Shown: positions 19,729-28,737, numbered from the stretch's first letter. The stretch is 64,000 bases of DNA from Modestobacter sp. DSM 44400 (GCF_900107175.1 NZ_FNOZ01000010.1:1-64000); one strand, 5' to 3'. Translations and numbers: made by a program. Notes: generated by a model not told the origin, from the letters alone.

Positions 19729-21762
19729 TCACTTGAAGCTGAGCAGCAGACGGACCGTGGTGCCCTCGTCGACGACCTCGTCCTTCTTCGGGCTCTGCTG
19801 GAACACCTTGTCCCCGACGATGAAGGTCTGGGTGTCGGCCTTGAGCCCGACTGCCGCCAGGGCGGCCACGGCCTCGTCCTTGCTCATGCCCTTGACGTCC
19901 GGCACGGAGACCCGCGGCACGCCCACGGACACCGTGATGGTCACCGTGCTGCCGTAGGGCTGCGGGTCGGCCGACGGCGACGGGTCGACCGCCATGACCG
20001 CGCCCTTGGGCACGTCGCCGCTGCGGCCCTCCGACGTCTGCACGGTGAAGCCGAGGTCCTTCAGGATCTTCGTGGCGGCCTTGGGGTCCTGGCCGACGAC
20101 GTTGGGCACCTCGACCGGCGCGCGCCCCTCGCTGACCACCGCGGTCACCGGGTCGCCGCGCTTGAGCTGGGCACCGGGCGCCGGCTCGAAACGGATGACA
20201 CTGCCCGCGGGCACCGACTGGTCGTAGTCCTGGGCCGTCGTGAGGGTCACCGGCACCTCGGCGAGCGCCGTCTTCACCGCGTCCAGGGGCTGTCCAACCA
20301 GGGTCGGGTCGACGGTGAACCGCTCCTGCCCCTTGGACACGACCAGCGTCACGTCGGTGCCGCGGATCAGCCGGCCGCCGGAGGGGTCGGCGGAGATGAC
20401 GATGCCCTCGGGGACGCCCTCGCTGAACTGCTCCTCGCCGAACGCGGGGTCCAGCCCGGCCTCCTGCAGCCGGCCGATGGCGTTCTCCTGCGCCTGCCCC
20501 ACCAGCGACGGGACGTCCGTCCAGCGGCCCGAGCCCAGCCACCAGCCGATCGCGCCGACGGTGACGGCCAGCAGCAGCAGGACGGCCATGCCCAGGCGGA
20601 AGCGCCGCTTCCGGATGTGCGGCGGCACCCCGGTGCGCAGCGCGGCGGAGCGCGACGCGACCGAGGGCCGCGCGCCGGACACGTGTGTGGTCGGGCCGGC
20701 GCCCATGCCCGGCAGCACGGTGGTGCCCCGCCCGCCGTCCCGGCCGCGCGGTGCCCGGGACGGCGGCAGCACCTCGGTGCGCGGGTCGTCGTCGCGGCCG
20801 GAGCTGCTGGGCTGGCGGGGACGGGAAGCGGTGGGGCGGTTGGTCGGGCGCAGTGTGCCCGGGCCGCCGGCGGCCTGCCCGGTGGGCACCGGCACGCGGG
20901 CCAGGCCCAGGTCGGCGCGCACGTGGGCGATCTCGGCGAGCAGCGCACCGGCGTCCAGCGGCCGGGAGGCCGGGTCGCGGCGGGTCGCCCGGGCGACGAG
21001 CTCGTCGGCCTGCCGCGGCACGGTCGGCACCTCGGTCGAGGGCGCGGGGACGTCGTGGTGCACGTGCTGGTAGGCCACCGCCAGGGCGCTGTCGCCGCCG
21101 TAGGGCGGGTGCCCGGTGAGCAGCTCGAACAGCATGACCCCGGCGGCGTAGACGTCGCTGCGGGCGTCGCTGCGCCCGCGCTCGAGCTGCTCGGGGGAAA
21201 GGTAGGCGACCGTGCCGATGAGCACGCCGCCGGTGTGGCTGGTCTGCCCGGTGCCGGCCGCGGCCCGGGCCAGGCCGAAGTCGGCCACCTTGACCTGGCC
21301 GTCGGTGGAGATGAGCACGTTCTCCGGCTTGACGTCGCGGTGCACGATGCCGGCCCGGTGGGCGGCGGTGAGCCCGCTGAGCACCGGCTCCAGGACGGCG
21401 AACGCCTCGCCGACGGTCAACCGACCGCGGGCCTGCAGCAGGTCGCGCAGCGTGCGGCCGCGGATGAGTTCCATGACCAGGTAGACCAGGCCCTGGTCGC
21501 TGCCCTGGTCGCTGACCGAGACGACGTTGGGGTGGCTGAGCATCGCCGCGGCGCGGGCCTCACGGGTGAACCGGGCGACGAAGGCCGGGTCGTGCGCCAG
21601 GTGCTCGGCCATCACCTTGACCGCGACGGTGCGGTGCAGCCGCAGGTCGGTGGCGGAGTAGACGGTGGACATGCCGCCGCGTGCCAGGTGCTCCTCGAGG
21701 CGGTAGCGCCCCTCGAGCACGAGGCCGACCACGGGGTCGGTCACGACGGTCTCCACGGGCAC
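19729..21762 (-). CDS. PASTA-domain serine/threonine protein kinase (PknL-like)
   Basis: A 677-residue Stk1-type kinase. The kinase domain (about residues 18-280) has 'LARGGMSTVYSATD' (P-loop), 'VAVKVM' (Lys), 'IVHRDVKPENVL' (HRD), 'VADFGLARA' (DFG) and 'GTVAYLSPEQ'. A long Pro/Arg/Ser juxtamembrane segment, one membrane helix ('LGMAVLLLLAVTVGAIGWWL') and four extracellular PASTA domains follow, the first starting 'VPSLVGQAQENA' and the last 'VPDVKGMSKDEAV'. PASTA repeats bind muropeptides and lipid II. Proximity to an Rv2175c homologue matches the mycobacterial PknL-Rv2175c pair. TAGACT at 21764-21769 is a -10 that would place a leaderless start at the second GTG (21756). Confidence 0.93.
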   Translation of the reverse strand: MPVETVVTDPVVGLVLEGRYRLEEHLARGGMSTVYSATDLRLHRTVAVKVMAEHLAHDPAFVARFTREARAAAMLSHPNVVSVSDQGSDQGLVYLVMELIRGRTLRDLLQARGRLTVGEAFAVLEPVLSGLTAAHRAGIVHRDVKPENVLISTDGQVKVADFGLARAAAGTGQTSHTGGVLIGTVAYLSPEQLERGRSDARSDVYAAGVMLFELLTGHPPYGGDSALAVAYQHVHHDVPAPSTEVPTVPRQADELVARATRRDPASRPLDAGALLAEIAHVRADLGLARVPVPTGQAAGGPGTLRPTNRPTASRPRQPSSSGRDDDPRTEVLPPSRAPRGRDGGRGTTVLPGMGAGPTTHVSGARPSVASRSAALRTGVPPHIRKRRFRLGMAVLLLLAVTVGAIGWWLGSGRWTDVPSLVGQAQENAIGRLQEAGLDPAFGEEQFSEGVPEGIVISADPSGGRLIRGTDVTLVVSKGQERFTVDPTLVGQPLDAVKTALAEVPVTLTTAQDYDQSVPAGSVIRFEPAPGAQLKRGDPVTAVVSEGRAPVEVPNVVGQDPKAATKILKDLGFTVQTSEGRSGDVPKGAVMAVDPSPSADPQPYGSTVTITVSVGVPRVSVPDVKGMSKDEAVAALAAVGLKADTQTFIVGDKVFQQSPKKDEVVDEGTTVRLLLSFK

Positions 21763-21853
21763 GAGTCTAGGAGCGGATCGCCGTCACCTGACCGAACGAC
21801 GCGGGTACGCGGAGACCCGGTGGCCAAAGTGGCCACATTGGCCCCAGGGGGTG

Positions 21854-23035
21854 TCACCGGGCGCGGACGACGGTGTCCCGGGGCACCGTGGCGACGTCGG
21901 GGAGACCACACAGCACCATGGTGTGGGCGAGCTCCGCGGACAGCCCGGTGATCACCGACGCCACGCCGTCGGCGCCCCCGGTGGCCAGGCCCCAGACGGT
22001 GGGCCGGCCGAGGAACACCGCGCGGGCACCCAGGGCAAGGGCCACGAGCACGTCGGAGCCGTGCCGGATGCCGCCGTCGGCGTACACCTCCACCTCGTCC
22101 CCGACCGACTCCACCACCTCGGGCAGGGCGTACGCGCTGGACACCGCCGGGTCGACCTGCCGGCCGCCGTGGGTCGACACCCAGACCGCGGACGCGCCGG
22201 CCTCGACGCAGCTCGTCGCGTCGTCGCCGCGCAGCACGCCCTTCACCACCACCGGCAGTCCGGACACGTCGGCGAAGCGGCCGATCTCGTCGAAGGTCCA
22301 GGTCGGCGTCTCCATCGCCTGCAGCCGCGGCTGCTCGTCGGTGACGAGTGGGTGGTTGGCCAGCCGCAGCCCGGCCGGCAGGACGAAGTCGCTGGCCAGG
22401 TCGCGGCGGCGGCGGCCCAGCAGCGGCAGGTCGACGGTGAGCACCAGGGCTCGGTAACCGGCGTCGCCGGCCCGGCGGGCGAGGTCGTCGGTGTGGCCGG
22501 GGGAGTGCAGCCGGTAGAGCTGGAACCACGAGGGCGCGGCCGGGGCGCTCGCGGCGACATCCTCCAGCGAGGAGTTGGCGCTGGTCGATACGGTCATCAG
22601 CGCCCCGGCCGCCGCCGCGCCGGCCGCGGTGGCCCGCTCGCCGTCCGGGTGCGCCATGCCCTGGTAGGCCCACGGCGCCACCCCGATCGGCGTGGCCACC
22701 TCGCTGCCCAGCAGCGTGGTGCCCAGCTGCGCCGCGGCGATGCCCCGCAGCACCCGGGGCCGCAGCCGCCACTCCTGCCAGGCGTCGGCGGCCTCGGCCA
22801 GCGTCGTCTCGGTCTCCGCGCCGCCGGCGTAGTAGCCGAAGACGTCGGCGGGCAGCAGCGCGCGGGCGCGCGCCTCCAGCCGGTCGAGGTCGAGATAGGG
22901 CGGCTTCCGCTCGGGGTCGTCGCGGGTCGCCGGGGCGACGGCGGTATCGCTTTCCGGCGCAGGGGCTGTCCGCTGCCGGTGGGTCAGGGTCGGCCGTTGC
23001 TCCGGGGTGTCTGCCGGGCCGTGGGTGCTCGCCAT
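21854..23035 (-). CDS. FMN-dependent alpha-hydroxy-acid oxidase (lactate monooxygenase-like)
   Basis: A 393-residue (S)-2-hydroxy-acid oxidising flavoprotein. Key segments are 'DVFGYYAGGAETETTL' at the FMN face, 'YQGMAHPDGE', 'VVVKGVLRGDDA' (Lys), catalytic His-Arg in 'VSTHGGRQVDPA' and 'VYADGGIRHGSDVLVALALGARAVFLGRP'. It is closest to lactate 2-monooxygenase/lactate oxidase. ATG 23035 lies inside a palindrome that also contains the start of the divergent Rv2175c-like gene, so the two are probably coregulated. Upstream in-frame codons to 23203 lie under the neighbouring gene and are not used. The substrate is inferred. Confidence 0.88.
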   Translation of the reverse strand: MASTHGPADTPEQRPTLTHRQRTAPAPESDTAVAPATRDDPERKPPYLDLDRLEARARALLPADVFGYYAGGAETETTLAEAADAWQEWRLRPRVLRGIAAAQLGTTLLGSEVATPIGVAPWAYQGMAHPDGERATAAGAAAAGALMTVSTSANSSLEDVAASAPAAPSWFQLYRLHSPGHTDDLARRAGDAGYRALVLTVDLPLLGRRRRDLASDFVLPAGLRLANHPLVTDEQPRLQAMETPTWTFDEIGRFADVSGLPVVVKGVLRGDDATSCVEAGASAVWVSTHGGRQVDPAVSSAYALPEVVESVGDEVEVYADGGIRHGSDVLVALALGARAVFLGRPTVWGLATGGADGVASVITGLSAELAHTMVLCGLPDVATVPRDTVVRAR

Positions 23036-23052
23036 AGGCTGACAGCCTATGG
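23032..23052. promoter_or_regulatory. Palindrome holding two divergent leaderless promoters
   Basis: Arms CCATAGGCT (23032-23040) and AGCCTATGG (23044-23052) are perfect inverted copies around GAC. Each arm contains the ATG of one divergent gene and, read from the other side, a TAGGCT -10 hexamer ending 8 nt before the other ATG. Both transcripts would be leaderless and the promoters overlap fully, so only one could be occupied at a time. A repressor could also bind the symmetric site. Confidence 0.65.
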
Positions 23053-23372
23053 ACACGCTCACCCCCGCGGAGGTCGCCGAGCAGCTCGGCGTCTCGGCCA
23101 ACAAGGTTCGCCAGCTGATCGCCGAGCGGAAGCTCATGGCCGTGCCCGGCAGCGGCAACAGCAAGATTCCCACGGACTTCCTGCAGGACGGGCACATCCT
23201 CAAGCACCTGCCCGGTCTGCTGACCGTCCTCTATGACGGCCGGTTCACCGACGAGGAGGCGTTCGCGTGGCTGTTCCGGGCCGACGACTCGCTCCCCGGC
23301 ACCCCGGTGCAGGCGCTGCGGGACGACCGGCACACCGAGGTCACCCGCCGCGCCCAGGCCCTGGCGCTGTAG
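23049..23372 (+). CDS. Rv2175c-like winged-helix DNA-binding protein
   Basis: A 107-residue protein with an N-terminal excisionase/MerR-type helix-turn-helix ('LTPAEVAEQLGVSANKVRQL') and a conserved C-terminal 'IPTDFLQDG.ILKHLPGLLTVL', as in Rv2175c of M. tuberculosis. There the protein is a substrate of the kinase PknL, which lowers its DNA binding after phosphorylation near the N-terminus; Thr3 and Thr5 here are candidates. The gene is 1.3 kb from the PknL-like kinase, separated only by the FMN oxidase gene. It starts within the shared palindrome, so it may control its own and the oxidase promoter. It ends with TAG. Confidence 0.9.
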   Translation: MDTLTPAEVAEQLGVSANKVRQLIAERKLMAVPGSGNSKIPTDFLQDGHILKHLPGLLTVLYDGRFTDEEAFAWLFRADDSLPGTPVQALRDDRHTEVTRRAQALAL

Positions 23373-23397
23373 TCCCGACCGTGCCGGCCCCCCGCTG

Positions 23398-23832
23398 ATG
23401 GCGCACCTGACCTATCTCGGGCTGCTGGTCGGCTGCCTGGTGGTCACAGCGCCGCTGGAGGTGCTGCTCGGCGTGCGGGTCTACGCCCGCTGGCGCCGGC
23501 TGCTGCTGGCGGTGCTGCCGGAGTTCATGGTCTTCGTGGCCTGGGTGCTCTACGCCATCGCCGCCGGGCACTGGGACTACAGCGCCACGCGCACCCTCGG
23601 CGTCCGGCTGCCCGGTGGGATGCCGCCGGAGGAGTTGCTGTTCTTCCTGGTCGTCCCGGTGTGCGCGGTGCTGGCCTTCGAGGCGGTGCGGAAGGTGACC
23701 GGCTGGGAGGCCGGCTACCCCGCGCCCGACGACAGCCCCGGGACCATCGCAGCGAGGAACGAGCGAGGAGCGGACCGGGGCGCGCAGTCGGGCCAGTCGG
23801 GCCAGTCGGGCCAGTCGGAGGCCGACCGGTGA
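23398..23832 (+). CDS. crtYc: Lycopene cyclase subunit, domain A (CrtYc)
   Basis: A 144-residue membrane protein with three hydrophobic helices and the heterodimeric lycopene cyclase motif 'GGMPPEELLFFLVVPV'. Together with the next gene it should form beta- or epsilon-ring lycopene cyclase. The hydrophilic C-terminus carries four near-identical GQS triplets encoded by a 9-bp tandem repeat and is poorly conserved. The stop overlaps the start of crtYd by four bases (GTGA), implying coupled translation and equal subunit amounts. Confidence 0.88.
   Translation: MAHLTYLGLLVGCLVVTAPLEVLLGVRVYARWRRLLLAVLPEFMVFVAWVLYAIAAGHWDYSATRTLGVRLPGGMPPEELLFFLVVPVCAVLAFEAVRKVTGWEAGYPAPDDSPGTIAARNERGADRGAQSGQSGQSGQSEADR
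23785..23820 (+). repeat. 9-bp tandem repeat in crtYc 3' end
   Basis: Three copies of CAGTCGGGC and a fourth partial copy (23785-23820) encode GQSGQSGQS in the cytoplasmic tail of CrtYc. Copy number could vary without shifting the frame. Confidence 0.85.
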
Positions 23833-24176
23833 CGTACTCCGCGCTCGCCGTCCTCGCCGTGGTCGCCGTCGTGGTGGTGGACCTGGTCGTCTACCGCACC
23901 CGGCTGGTCACCCGCCGGGTCTTCTGGGTGGCCTACGTGATCGTGCTGTTCTTCCAGCTGCTGATGAACGGCGTGCTCACCGGGCTGGACGTGGTCACCT
24001 ACGACCCGTCGGTCATCTGGGGCCTGCGCATCGCCTACGCGCCGGTCGAGGACCTGCTGTTCGGCTTCGCCATGGTGACTCTCACCCTGGCCAGCTGGGC
24101 GGCGGTCAACCGGCGGGCGAACACGGCCAGGCGGCGGGGCTTCGACACCCGCACCCGCCGGTCGAGCACCCGGTAG
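23829..24176 (+). CDS. crtYd: Lycopene cyclase subunit, domain B (CrtYd)
   Basis: A 115-residue protein with three membrane helices and the conserved 'IWGLRIAYAPVEDLLFGFAMVTLTLASW' region of the second lycopene cyclase domain (E-x-L-L-F-F/G). The start is GTG 23829, overlapping crtYc. Its last 142 bp lie opposite the 3' end of the convergent phytoene synthase gene; the arginine-rich tail 'ARRRGFDTRTRRSSTR' is the antisense of crtB coding sequence and is unlike normal family C-termini. It ends with TAG. Confidence 0.87.
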   Translation: MTYSALAVLAVVAVVVVDLVVYRTRLVTRRVFWVAYVIVLFFQLLMNGVLTGLDVVTYDPSVIWGLRIAYAPVEDLLFGFAMVTLTLASWAAVNRRANTARRRGFDTRTRRSSTR

Positions 24177-24976
24177 TCGGCCCGCTCGATCGCGGTGAGG
24201 ATGCCGCCGTAGAGGTCGGTGGCGGCGCGGACGCAGTCCCGGGACTCCGCGGCGAGCAGGGGGGTGCCCGGCGCCGCGTCGTCGTAGCGGCGGCGGGTGA
24301 GGGCCACCATCTCCCGCATCAGCTCGCGGAACCGGGCGTCGAAGCGCTTGGCGGCCAACTGCTCGCGGGTCACGCCGTGCGCGGCCATCAGGTCCGCGGG
24401 CAGGTAGACCCGGCCGCGGTCGACGTCCTCGCCGACGTCGCGCAGGAAGTTGGTCAGCTGGAAGGCCTCGCCCAGGGCGATGGCGTGCGGCGCCGCCTCC
24501 TCCCGGGCCACGCCGGGGGCGGTGCCGAGCACCGGCAGTACCTGGAGCCCGATCACTGACGCCGACCCCCACATGTAGCGGTCCAGGGCGTCCAGGTCGG
24601 CGTAGCCGGTGACATCGAGGTCGCTGGTCATCGCGGCCAGGAAGTCGACCAGGTGCTCGACGGGGATGTCGTAGCGGCGCACGGTGTGCACCAGCGCCAG
24701 CCGTACCGGGTCGGTCGACCAGCCGGCATCGAGCTCCTCCAGCGCGGCCCGCGACCACGCGGCGAGGTCACCGGCCGGGTCGTCGCCGGGGACGTCGACC
24801 AGGTCGTCGGCGGTGCGGGCGGCGGCGTAGAGCGCGTGCACGGCCGGACGCCGGTCGGGGGTGAGCAGCCGGGTGGCCAGGTGGTAGCTCTTGCCGTGCT
24901 CGGCGGCGATCGCCGCGCAGTGCCGGTAGGCGGCGTCCAGGGTCGCCTGCCGCTCGGCCTGGGTGGGCGCGCTCAT
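24035..24976 (-). CDS. crtB: Phytoene synthase
   Basis: A 313-residue squalene/phytoene synthase joining two geranylgeranyl diphosphates to phytoene. The two metal-binding Asp motifs are 'ARTADDLVDVPGDD' and 'NFLRDVGEDVDRGRVYLP'. ATG 24976 overlaps the stop of crtI by four bases. It is the last gene of the minus-strand idsA/crtE-crtI-crtB operon. Its 3' end runs 142 bp into crtYd on the other strand; the terminal residues 'AKPNSRSSTGA' are probably an extension beyond the ancestral stop. Confidence 0.93.
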   Translation of the reverse strand: MSAPTQAERQATLDAAYRHCAAIAAEHGKSYHLATRLLTPDRRPAVHALYAAARTADDLVDVPGDDPAGDLAAWSRAALEELDAGWSTDPVRLALVHTVRRYDIPVEHLVDFLAAMTSDLDVTGYADLDALDRYMWGSASVIGLQVLPVLGTAPGVAREEAAPHAIALGEAFQLTNFLRDVGEDVDRGRVYLPADLMAAHGVTREQLAAKRFDARFRELMREMVALTRRRYDDAAPGTPLLAAESRDCVRAATDLYGGILTAIERADYRVLDRRVRVSKPRRLAVFARRLTAAQLARVRVTMAKPNSRSSTGA

Positions 24977-26487
24977 GCCGGCACAGGGCCGGTGATCCGC
25001 TCGGCGGCCAGCCGGCCGCTGATCACCACCATCGGGACGCCGACCCCCGGCTGTACCGACGACCCGGCCAGCACCACGTTCTCCGGGCCGCTGCGAGGCA
25101 GGGTCGGCGGGCGGAACGGACCGGTCTGTCCGAAGGTGTGGGCCAGCGCGAACGGGGTGCCCGCTGCCATGCCCAGCGCCGCCCAGTCGACCGGCGTCAG
25201 CACCTCCTCGACCTCGATGGCGCCGGTGAGCCCGGTCCAGCCGCGGGCCTCCAGCGTGGCCAACACCTCGTCCCGGTAGCGCGGGGTCAGCCGCGGCCAG
25301 TCCAGGTCGGGGTTGCCGCCGCTGCGGGGGTCGAGGTTCGGCGTCGGGGCGACCACGCTGAGCACCTGCCCACCGGCCGGGGCGAGCGAGCGGTCGGTGA
25401 CCGACGGCATGCTGACCAGCAGACTCGGGTCGCTCATCGGCCGGCCGTCGCGGGTGAGTTCGCGGAACACCTGCTCCCAAGAGTCGCCGAAGCTGATCGT
25501 GTGGTGCGCCTGCCCGGGCAGCTCGGCGCGCACGCCCAGGTGCAGCGCCACGCAGGACGGCGAGTAGACCGGCCGGCGCGGAGGCCGCAGCCCCGGCACC
25601 AGCAGGTGCGGCTGGTCGACGGTGACCACCACGGCGTCGGCGGGCAGCCGCTCCCCGCCCTCGAGGCAGACCCCGGTGACCCGCCGTCCGGACACCTCGA
25701 GCTGCTCGGCGTAGGCGCCGTAGCGGAACTCCGCCCCGGCGTCGGTGGCCGCGGCGGCCATCGCGGCCGGGACGGCGGCGATCCCGCCCTGCGGGTGCCA
25801 CACGCCGGCGCCGATGTCCAGCTGGGCGATGACGGCGTAGGCGGCGATCGCCCGGAACGGCGAGACCCCGGCGTAGAGGGCCTGGAAGCTGAACAGCCGG
25901 CGCAGCCGGTCGTCGGTGAAATACCGGTCGACGTGCCGGGCCAGGGTGCGGAAGCCGCCCAGCCGGGCCAGCGCGACCAGCTCAGGGCCGAGCAGGTCCA
26001 GCGGGGAGTCGAGGTTGCGGTCGATGAACACCGGCAGCTGGATGCGGTGCAGCTCGGCCAGGTGGGCCAGGTAGCGGCGCAGCTCGACGGCCTGGGCGGG
26101 GCCGCAGACCCGTTCCACCTCGGCGGCGAAGGCCTCGGGGTCGGCGTGCACGTCCAGGGCCGAGCCGTCGGCGTACTGCGCCCGGTAGGTGGTCGCCAGC
26201 GGGGTGAGGGTCACCCGGTCGGCGAGCCGTTCGCCGACGGCGGCCAGCGCGTCGTCGACCAGCTCGGGGGCGGTGAACACCGAGGGGCCGGTGTCCAGCG
26301 AGTACCCGGCCCGCTCGACCCGGCCGGCGCGGCCGCCGGGGCAGGCGGCGCGGTCGACGACCGTCACCTCCCGGCCGGCGCCCCGCAGTCGCAGCGCGGC
26401 CGACAGCCCGGCCAGTCCGGCGCCCACGACGACGACCCGGTCGGTGCGGCCGGGGACGGTGCGGATCCCGCGGGTCGGCAGTCTCAT
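24973..26487 (-). CDS. crtI: Phytoene desaturase
   Basis: A 504-residue CrtI-type flavoprotein that dehydrogenates phytoene to lycopene. An N-terminal dinucleotide motif 'VVVGAGLAGLSAALRLRGAG', the 'DTGPSVFTAPEL' substrate-domain segment and the C-terminal 'AGSSVQPGVGVPMVVISGRLAAERI' signature are present. It overlaps crtB downstream and the prenyl synthase upstream by four bases each, a tightly coupled operon. Lycopene would then be cyclised by CrtYc/CrtYd and modified by products of the 47.5-51 kb operon. Confidence 0.93.
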   Translation of the reverse strand: MRLPTRGIRTVPGRTDRVVVVGAGLAGLSAALRLRGAGREVTVVDRAACPGGRAGRVERAGYSLDTGPSVFTAPELVDDALAAVGERLADRVTLTPLATTYRAQYADGSALDVHADPEAFAAEVERVCGPAQAVELRRYLAHLAELHRIQLPVFIDRNLDSPLDLLGPELVALARLGGFRTLARHVDRYFTDDRLRRLFSFQALYAGVSPFRAIAAYAVIAQLDIGAGVWHPQGGIAAVPAAMAAAATDAGAEFRYGAYAEQLEVSGRRVTGVCLEGGERLPADAVVVTVDQPHLLVPGLRPPRRPVYSPSCVALHLGVRAELPGQAHHTISFGDSWEQVFRELTRDGRPMSDPSLLVSMPSVTDRSLAPAGGQVLSVVAPTPNLDPRSGGNPDLDWPRLTPRYRDEVLATLEARGWTGLTGAIEVEEVLTPVDWAALGMAAGTPFALAHTFGQTGPFRPPTLPRSGPENVVLAGSSVQPGVGVPMVVISGRLAAERITGPVPA

Positions 26488-27617
26488 GCGGTGCGCGTGG
26501 TCGCCGCGACGGCCAGCGCGTCGAGGGCGGCGCGCGCGTCCGAGGCGATCGGGGCCTCGGCGATGGCGGTGCGGGCCAGCACGGTGCGCTCGGCGATCCG
26601 CTCCTCGACCCGGGCGCGGGCGCCGGTGCCCTCGATCAGTTCGCGGAGTGCCCGCAGCTCGTCCGGGCCGGCCGCGGGGTCGCCGAGGCAGTCGGTGAGC
26701 AGCTGCCGGCCGGCTGCGTCGGCCTGCTCCTCGGCGAGGGCGATGAGCAGGGTCTGCTTGCCCTCGCGCAGGTCGTCGTCAGCGGACTTGCCGGTCACCG
26801 CGGGATCGCCGAACACGCCCAGCACGTCGTCCCGGAGCTGGAAGGCCTCGCCGAGCGGGAGGCCGATGTCGGTGTAGACCGCGGCCGTCTTCGGACCCGC
26901 GCCGGCGATCGCGGCACCGAGCTGCAGCGGGCGCTGGACGGTGTACCCGGCGCTCTTGTAACGGGCCACGGTAAGTGCGCCGCCGGGACCGGGCAGCCCG
27001 CCGGCGGCCCGCAGTAGGTCCAGGTACTGACCGGCGGTCACCTCGGTGCGCATGGTGTCCCAGACGGTGCGGGCCCGGCCGAGCGCCGGTGCGCTGATCC
27101 TCGAGCAGCGCAGCAGCTCGTCGGACCACACCAGCGCCAGGTCGCCGACCAGGATCGCCGCGCCCACGCCGAAGGAGTCGCCGTCACCGGTCAGGTCCCC
27201 GTCCCCGTGTCGGGTGGCAAAGCCGATGTGGGTGGCCGGGCGGCCGCGGCGGGTGAGAGCGCCGTCCATGACGTCGTCGTGGACCAGGGCGCTGGCGTGG
27301 AAGAGCTCCAGGGCGGCGACCGCACGCAGGACGGCGGAATCGTCCTCGGCTGGTCCGGGGGCGTCGGCGGCCACGCCGCGCCACCCCCAGTAGGCGAACA
27401 GCGGGCGCAGCCGCTTCCCTCCGGCGGCCAGGGCGCAGAGCTCGTCGCCGACGGGCGTCAGCGTCGGATCCATGTCGGCCAGGGTGGCCCGCTGCGTCTG
27501 GAGGAAGTCGCCGAGGGCCGCCGCGACGGCGCCACGGATGCGGTCGAGGTCGGCCGCGGCCAGCGGAGGAGCCGGGGGGCGGGGAGAGGGCTCGCGGTGC
27601 TGCGTGCCGACGGTCAC
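26484..27617 (-). CDS. crtE: Geranylgeranyl/polyprenyl diphosphate synthase
   Basis: A 377-residue all-helical prenyl transferase. The first aspartate-rich motif is '[20 protein letters not shown]' and the second '[20 protein letters not shown]'; 'GGKRLRP' binds isopentenyl diphosphate. It should supply C20 diphosphate for phytoene synthase. It is the first gene of the carotenoid operon and lies where idsA2 (Rv2173) lies in mycobacteria. The GTG start at 27617 is chosen because upstream codons lack conservation and overlap the metF promoter region. Confidence 0.92.
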   Translation of the reverse strand: MTVGTQHREPSPRPPAPPLAAADLDRIRGAVAAALGDFLQTQRATLADMDPTLTPVGDELCALAAGGKRLRPLFAYWGWRGVAADAPGPAEDDSAVLRAVAALELFHASALVHDDVMDGALTRRGRPATHIGFATRHGDGDLTGDGDSFGVGAAILVGDLALVWSDELLRCSRISAPALGRARTVWDTMRTEVTAGQYLDLLRAAGGLPGPGGALTVARYKSAGYTVQRPLQLGAAIAGAGPKTAAVYTDIGLPLGEAFQLRDDVLGVFGDPAVTGKSADDDLREGKQTLLIALAEEQADAAGRQLLTDCLGDPAAGPDELRALRELIEGTGARARVEERIAERTVLARTAIAEAPIASDARAALDALAVAATTRTA

Positions 27618-27790
27618 CCGGCCAGTATCGTCCAACTCGGTCGAACGATGCCTGGTCACCGGGGACGGGCCCCCGCTCGCGCCGCGTTGCGCGTTCGTCG
27701 GTCGCCTTGGCCCGTGGTGCACCACGTGGAAAGCGGCAGGACGGCGTGCAACGCGGGGACGGCGTGCGGGCGCACGTACTCTCTGCGGTC

Positions 27791-28696
27791 GTGACCGGCA
27801 CCGTGCGCGAGCTGCTCGACCAGCAGCGGCCGACGTGGTCCTTCGAGTTCTTCCCACCCAAGGACGCCGCGGCCGAGGCCCAGCTGTGGACGGCGCTGCG
27901 CCAGCTGGAGCGGCTGCGCCCCTCGTTCGTCTCCGTCACCTACGGCGCCGGCGGCTCCACCCGCGAGGGCACCGTCGCGGTGACCGAGCGGATCGCCGCG
28001 GAGACCACGATGCTGCCGCTGGCCCACCTGACCGCCGTCGACCACAGCGTCGCCGAGCTGCGGCACGTGGTGAGCCGGCTGGCCGCGGCCGGGGTGCGCA
28101 ACCTGCTCGCGTTGCGCGGCGACCCGCCCGGCGCCGACCCACAGGCCGAGTGGGTGGCCCATCCGCAGGGGCTGCGCTACGCCGCCGAGCTGGTGGAGCT
28201 GATCAAGTCGATCGGCGACTTCTCCGTCGGCGTCGCGGCCTTTCCCGAGCGGCACCCGCGGTCGGTGGACTTCGAGACCGACACCGAGATGTTCGTGGCC
28301 AAGTGCCGGGCCGGCGCCGACTTCGCCATCACCCAGATGTTCTTCCAGGTCGAGGACTACCTGCGGCTGCGGGACCGGGTGTCCGGCCGCGGCTGCGACG
28401 TCCCGGTGATCGCCGGCGTCATGCCGGTGACCAGCGCTCGGCAGATCGCCCGGATCGTCCAGCTGTCGGGTCAGGCGTTCCCGACCGAGCTGGCCGACCG
28501 CTTCACCGCCCTTTCCGGCGACCGCCCGGAGGACAAGCGCGCGGTGCGCGACCTGGGGGTCGAGGTGGCCACCGGGATGTGCCGGGAGCTGCTGGCCGAG
28601 GGTGTGCCCGGGATCCACTTCATCACCATGAACCGCTCGACGGCGACCCGGGAGGTCTACGCCAACCTGGTGCCGGCTCGGGTTCCGGTTCCCTGA
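27791..28696 (+). CDS. metF: Methylenetetrahydrofolate reductase
   Basis: A 301-residue TIM-barrel flavoprotein that reduces 5,10-methylene- to 5-methyl-tetrahydrofolate for methionine synthesis. Conserved segments are '[10 protein letters not shown]' (catalytic Glu), '[15 protein letters not shown]', 'LLALRGDPP', '[12 protein letters not shown]', '[16 protein letters not shown]' and '[13 protein letters not shown]'. The start is GTG 27791. It is divergent from the prenyl synthase gene with 173 bp between them. It corresponds to Rv2172c in mycobacterial gene order. Confidence 0.93.
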   Translation: MTGTVRELLDQQRPTWSFEFFPPKDAAAEAQLWTALRQLERLRPSFVSVTYGAGGSTREGTVAVTERIAAETTMLPLAHLTAVDHSVAELRHVVSRLAAAGVRNLLALRGDPPGADPQAEWVAHPQGLRYAAELVELIKSIGDFSVGVAAFPERHPRSVDFETDTEMFVAKCRAGADFAITQMFFQVEDYLRLRDRVSGRGCDVPVIAGVMPVTSARQIARIVQLSGQAFPTELADRFTALSGDRPEDKRAVRDLGVEVATGMCRELLAEGVPGIHFITMNRSTATREVYANLVPARVPVP

Positions 28697-28737
28697 GCCG
28701 CGCAGCGGTGGCGGCCCCGGTGCGCCAAGGTGGCCTG

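Noticed and set aside
19495-21951. An 818-codon plus-strand ORF opposite the PASTA kinase
   Set aside because: Gly/Arg/Asp-rich shadow; the kinase and PASTA motifs on the other strand are complete.
23785-23820. Regular short repeats considered as a CRISPR array
   Set aside because: Units are contiguous 9-mers inside the crtYc coding frame with no spacers. No CRISPR array or cas gene was seen anywhere in the window.
24178-25801. A 588-codon minus-strand ORF spanning crtB and part of crtI
   Set aside because: Only the part from ATG 24976 matches phytoene synthase; the upstream part is an out-of-frame reading of crtI.
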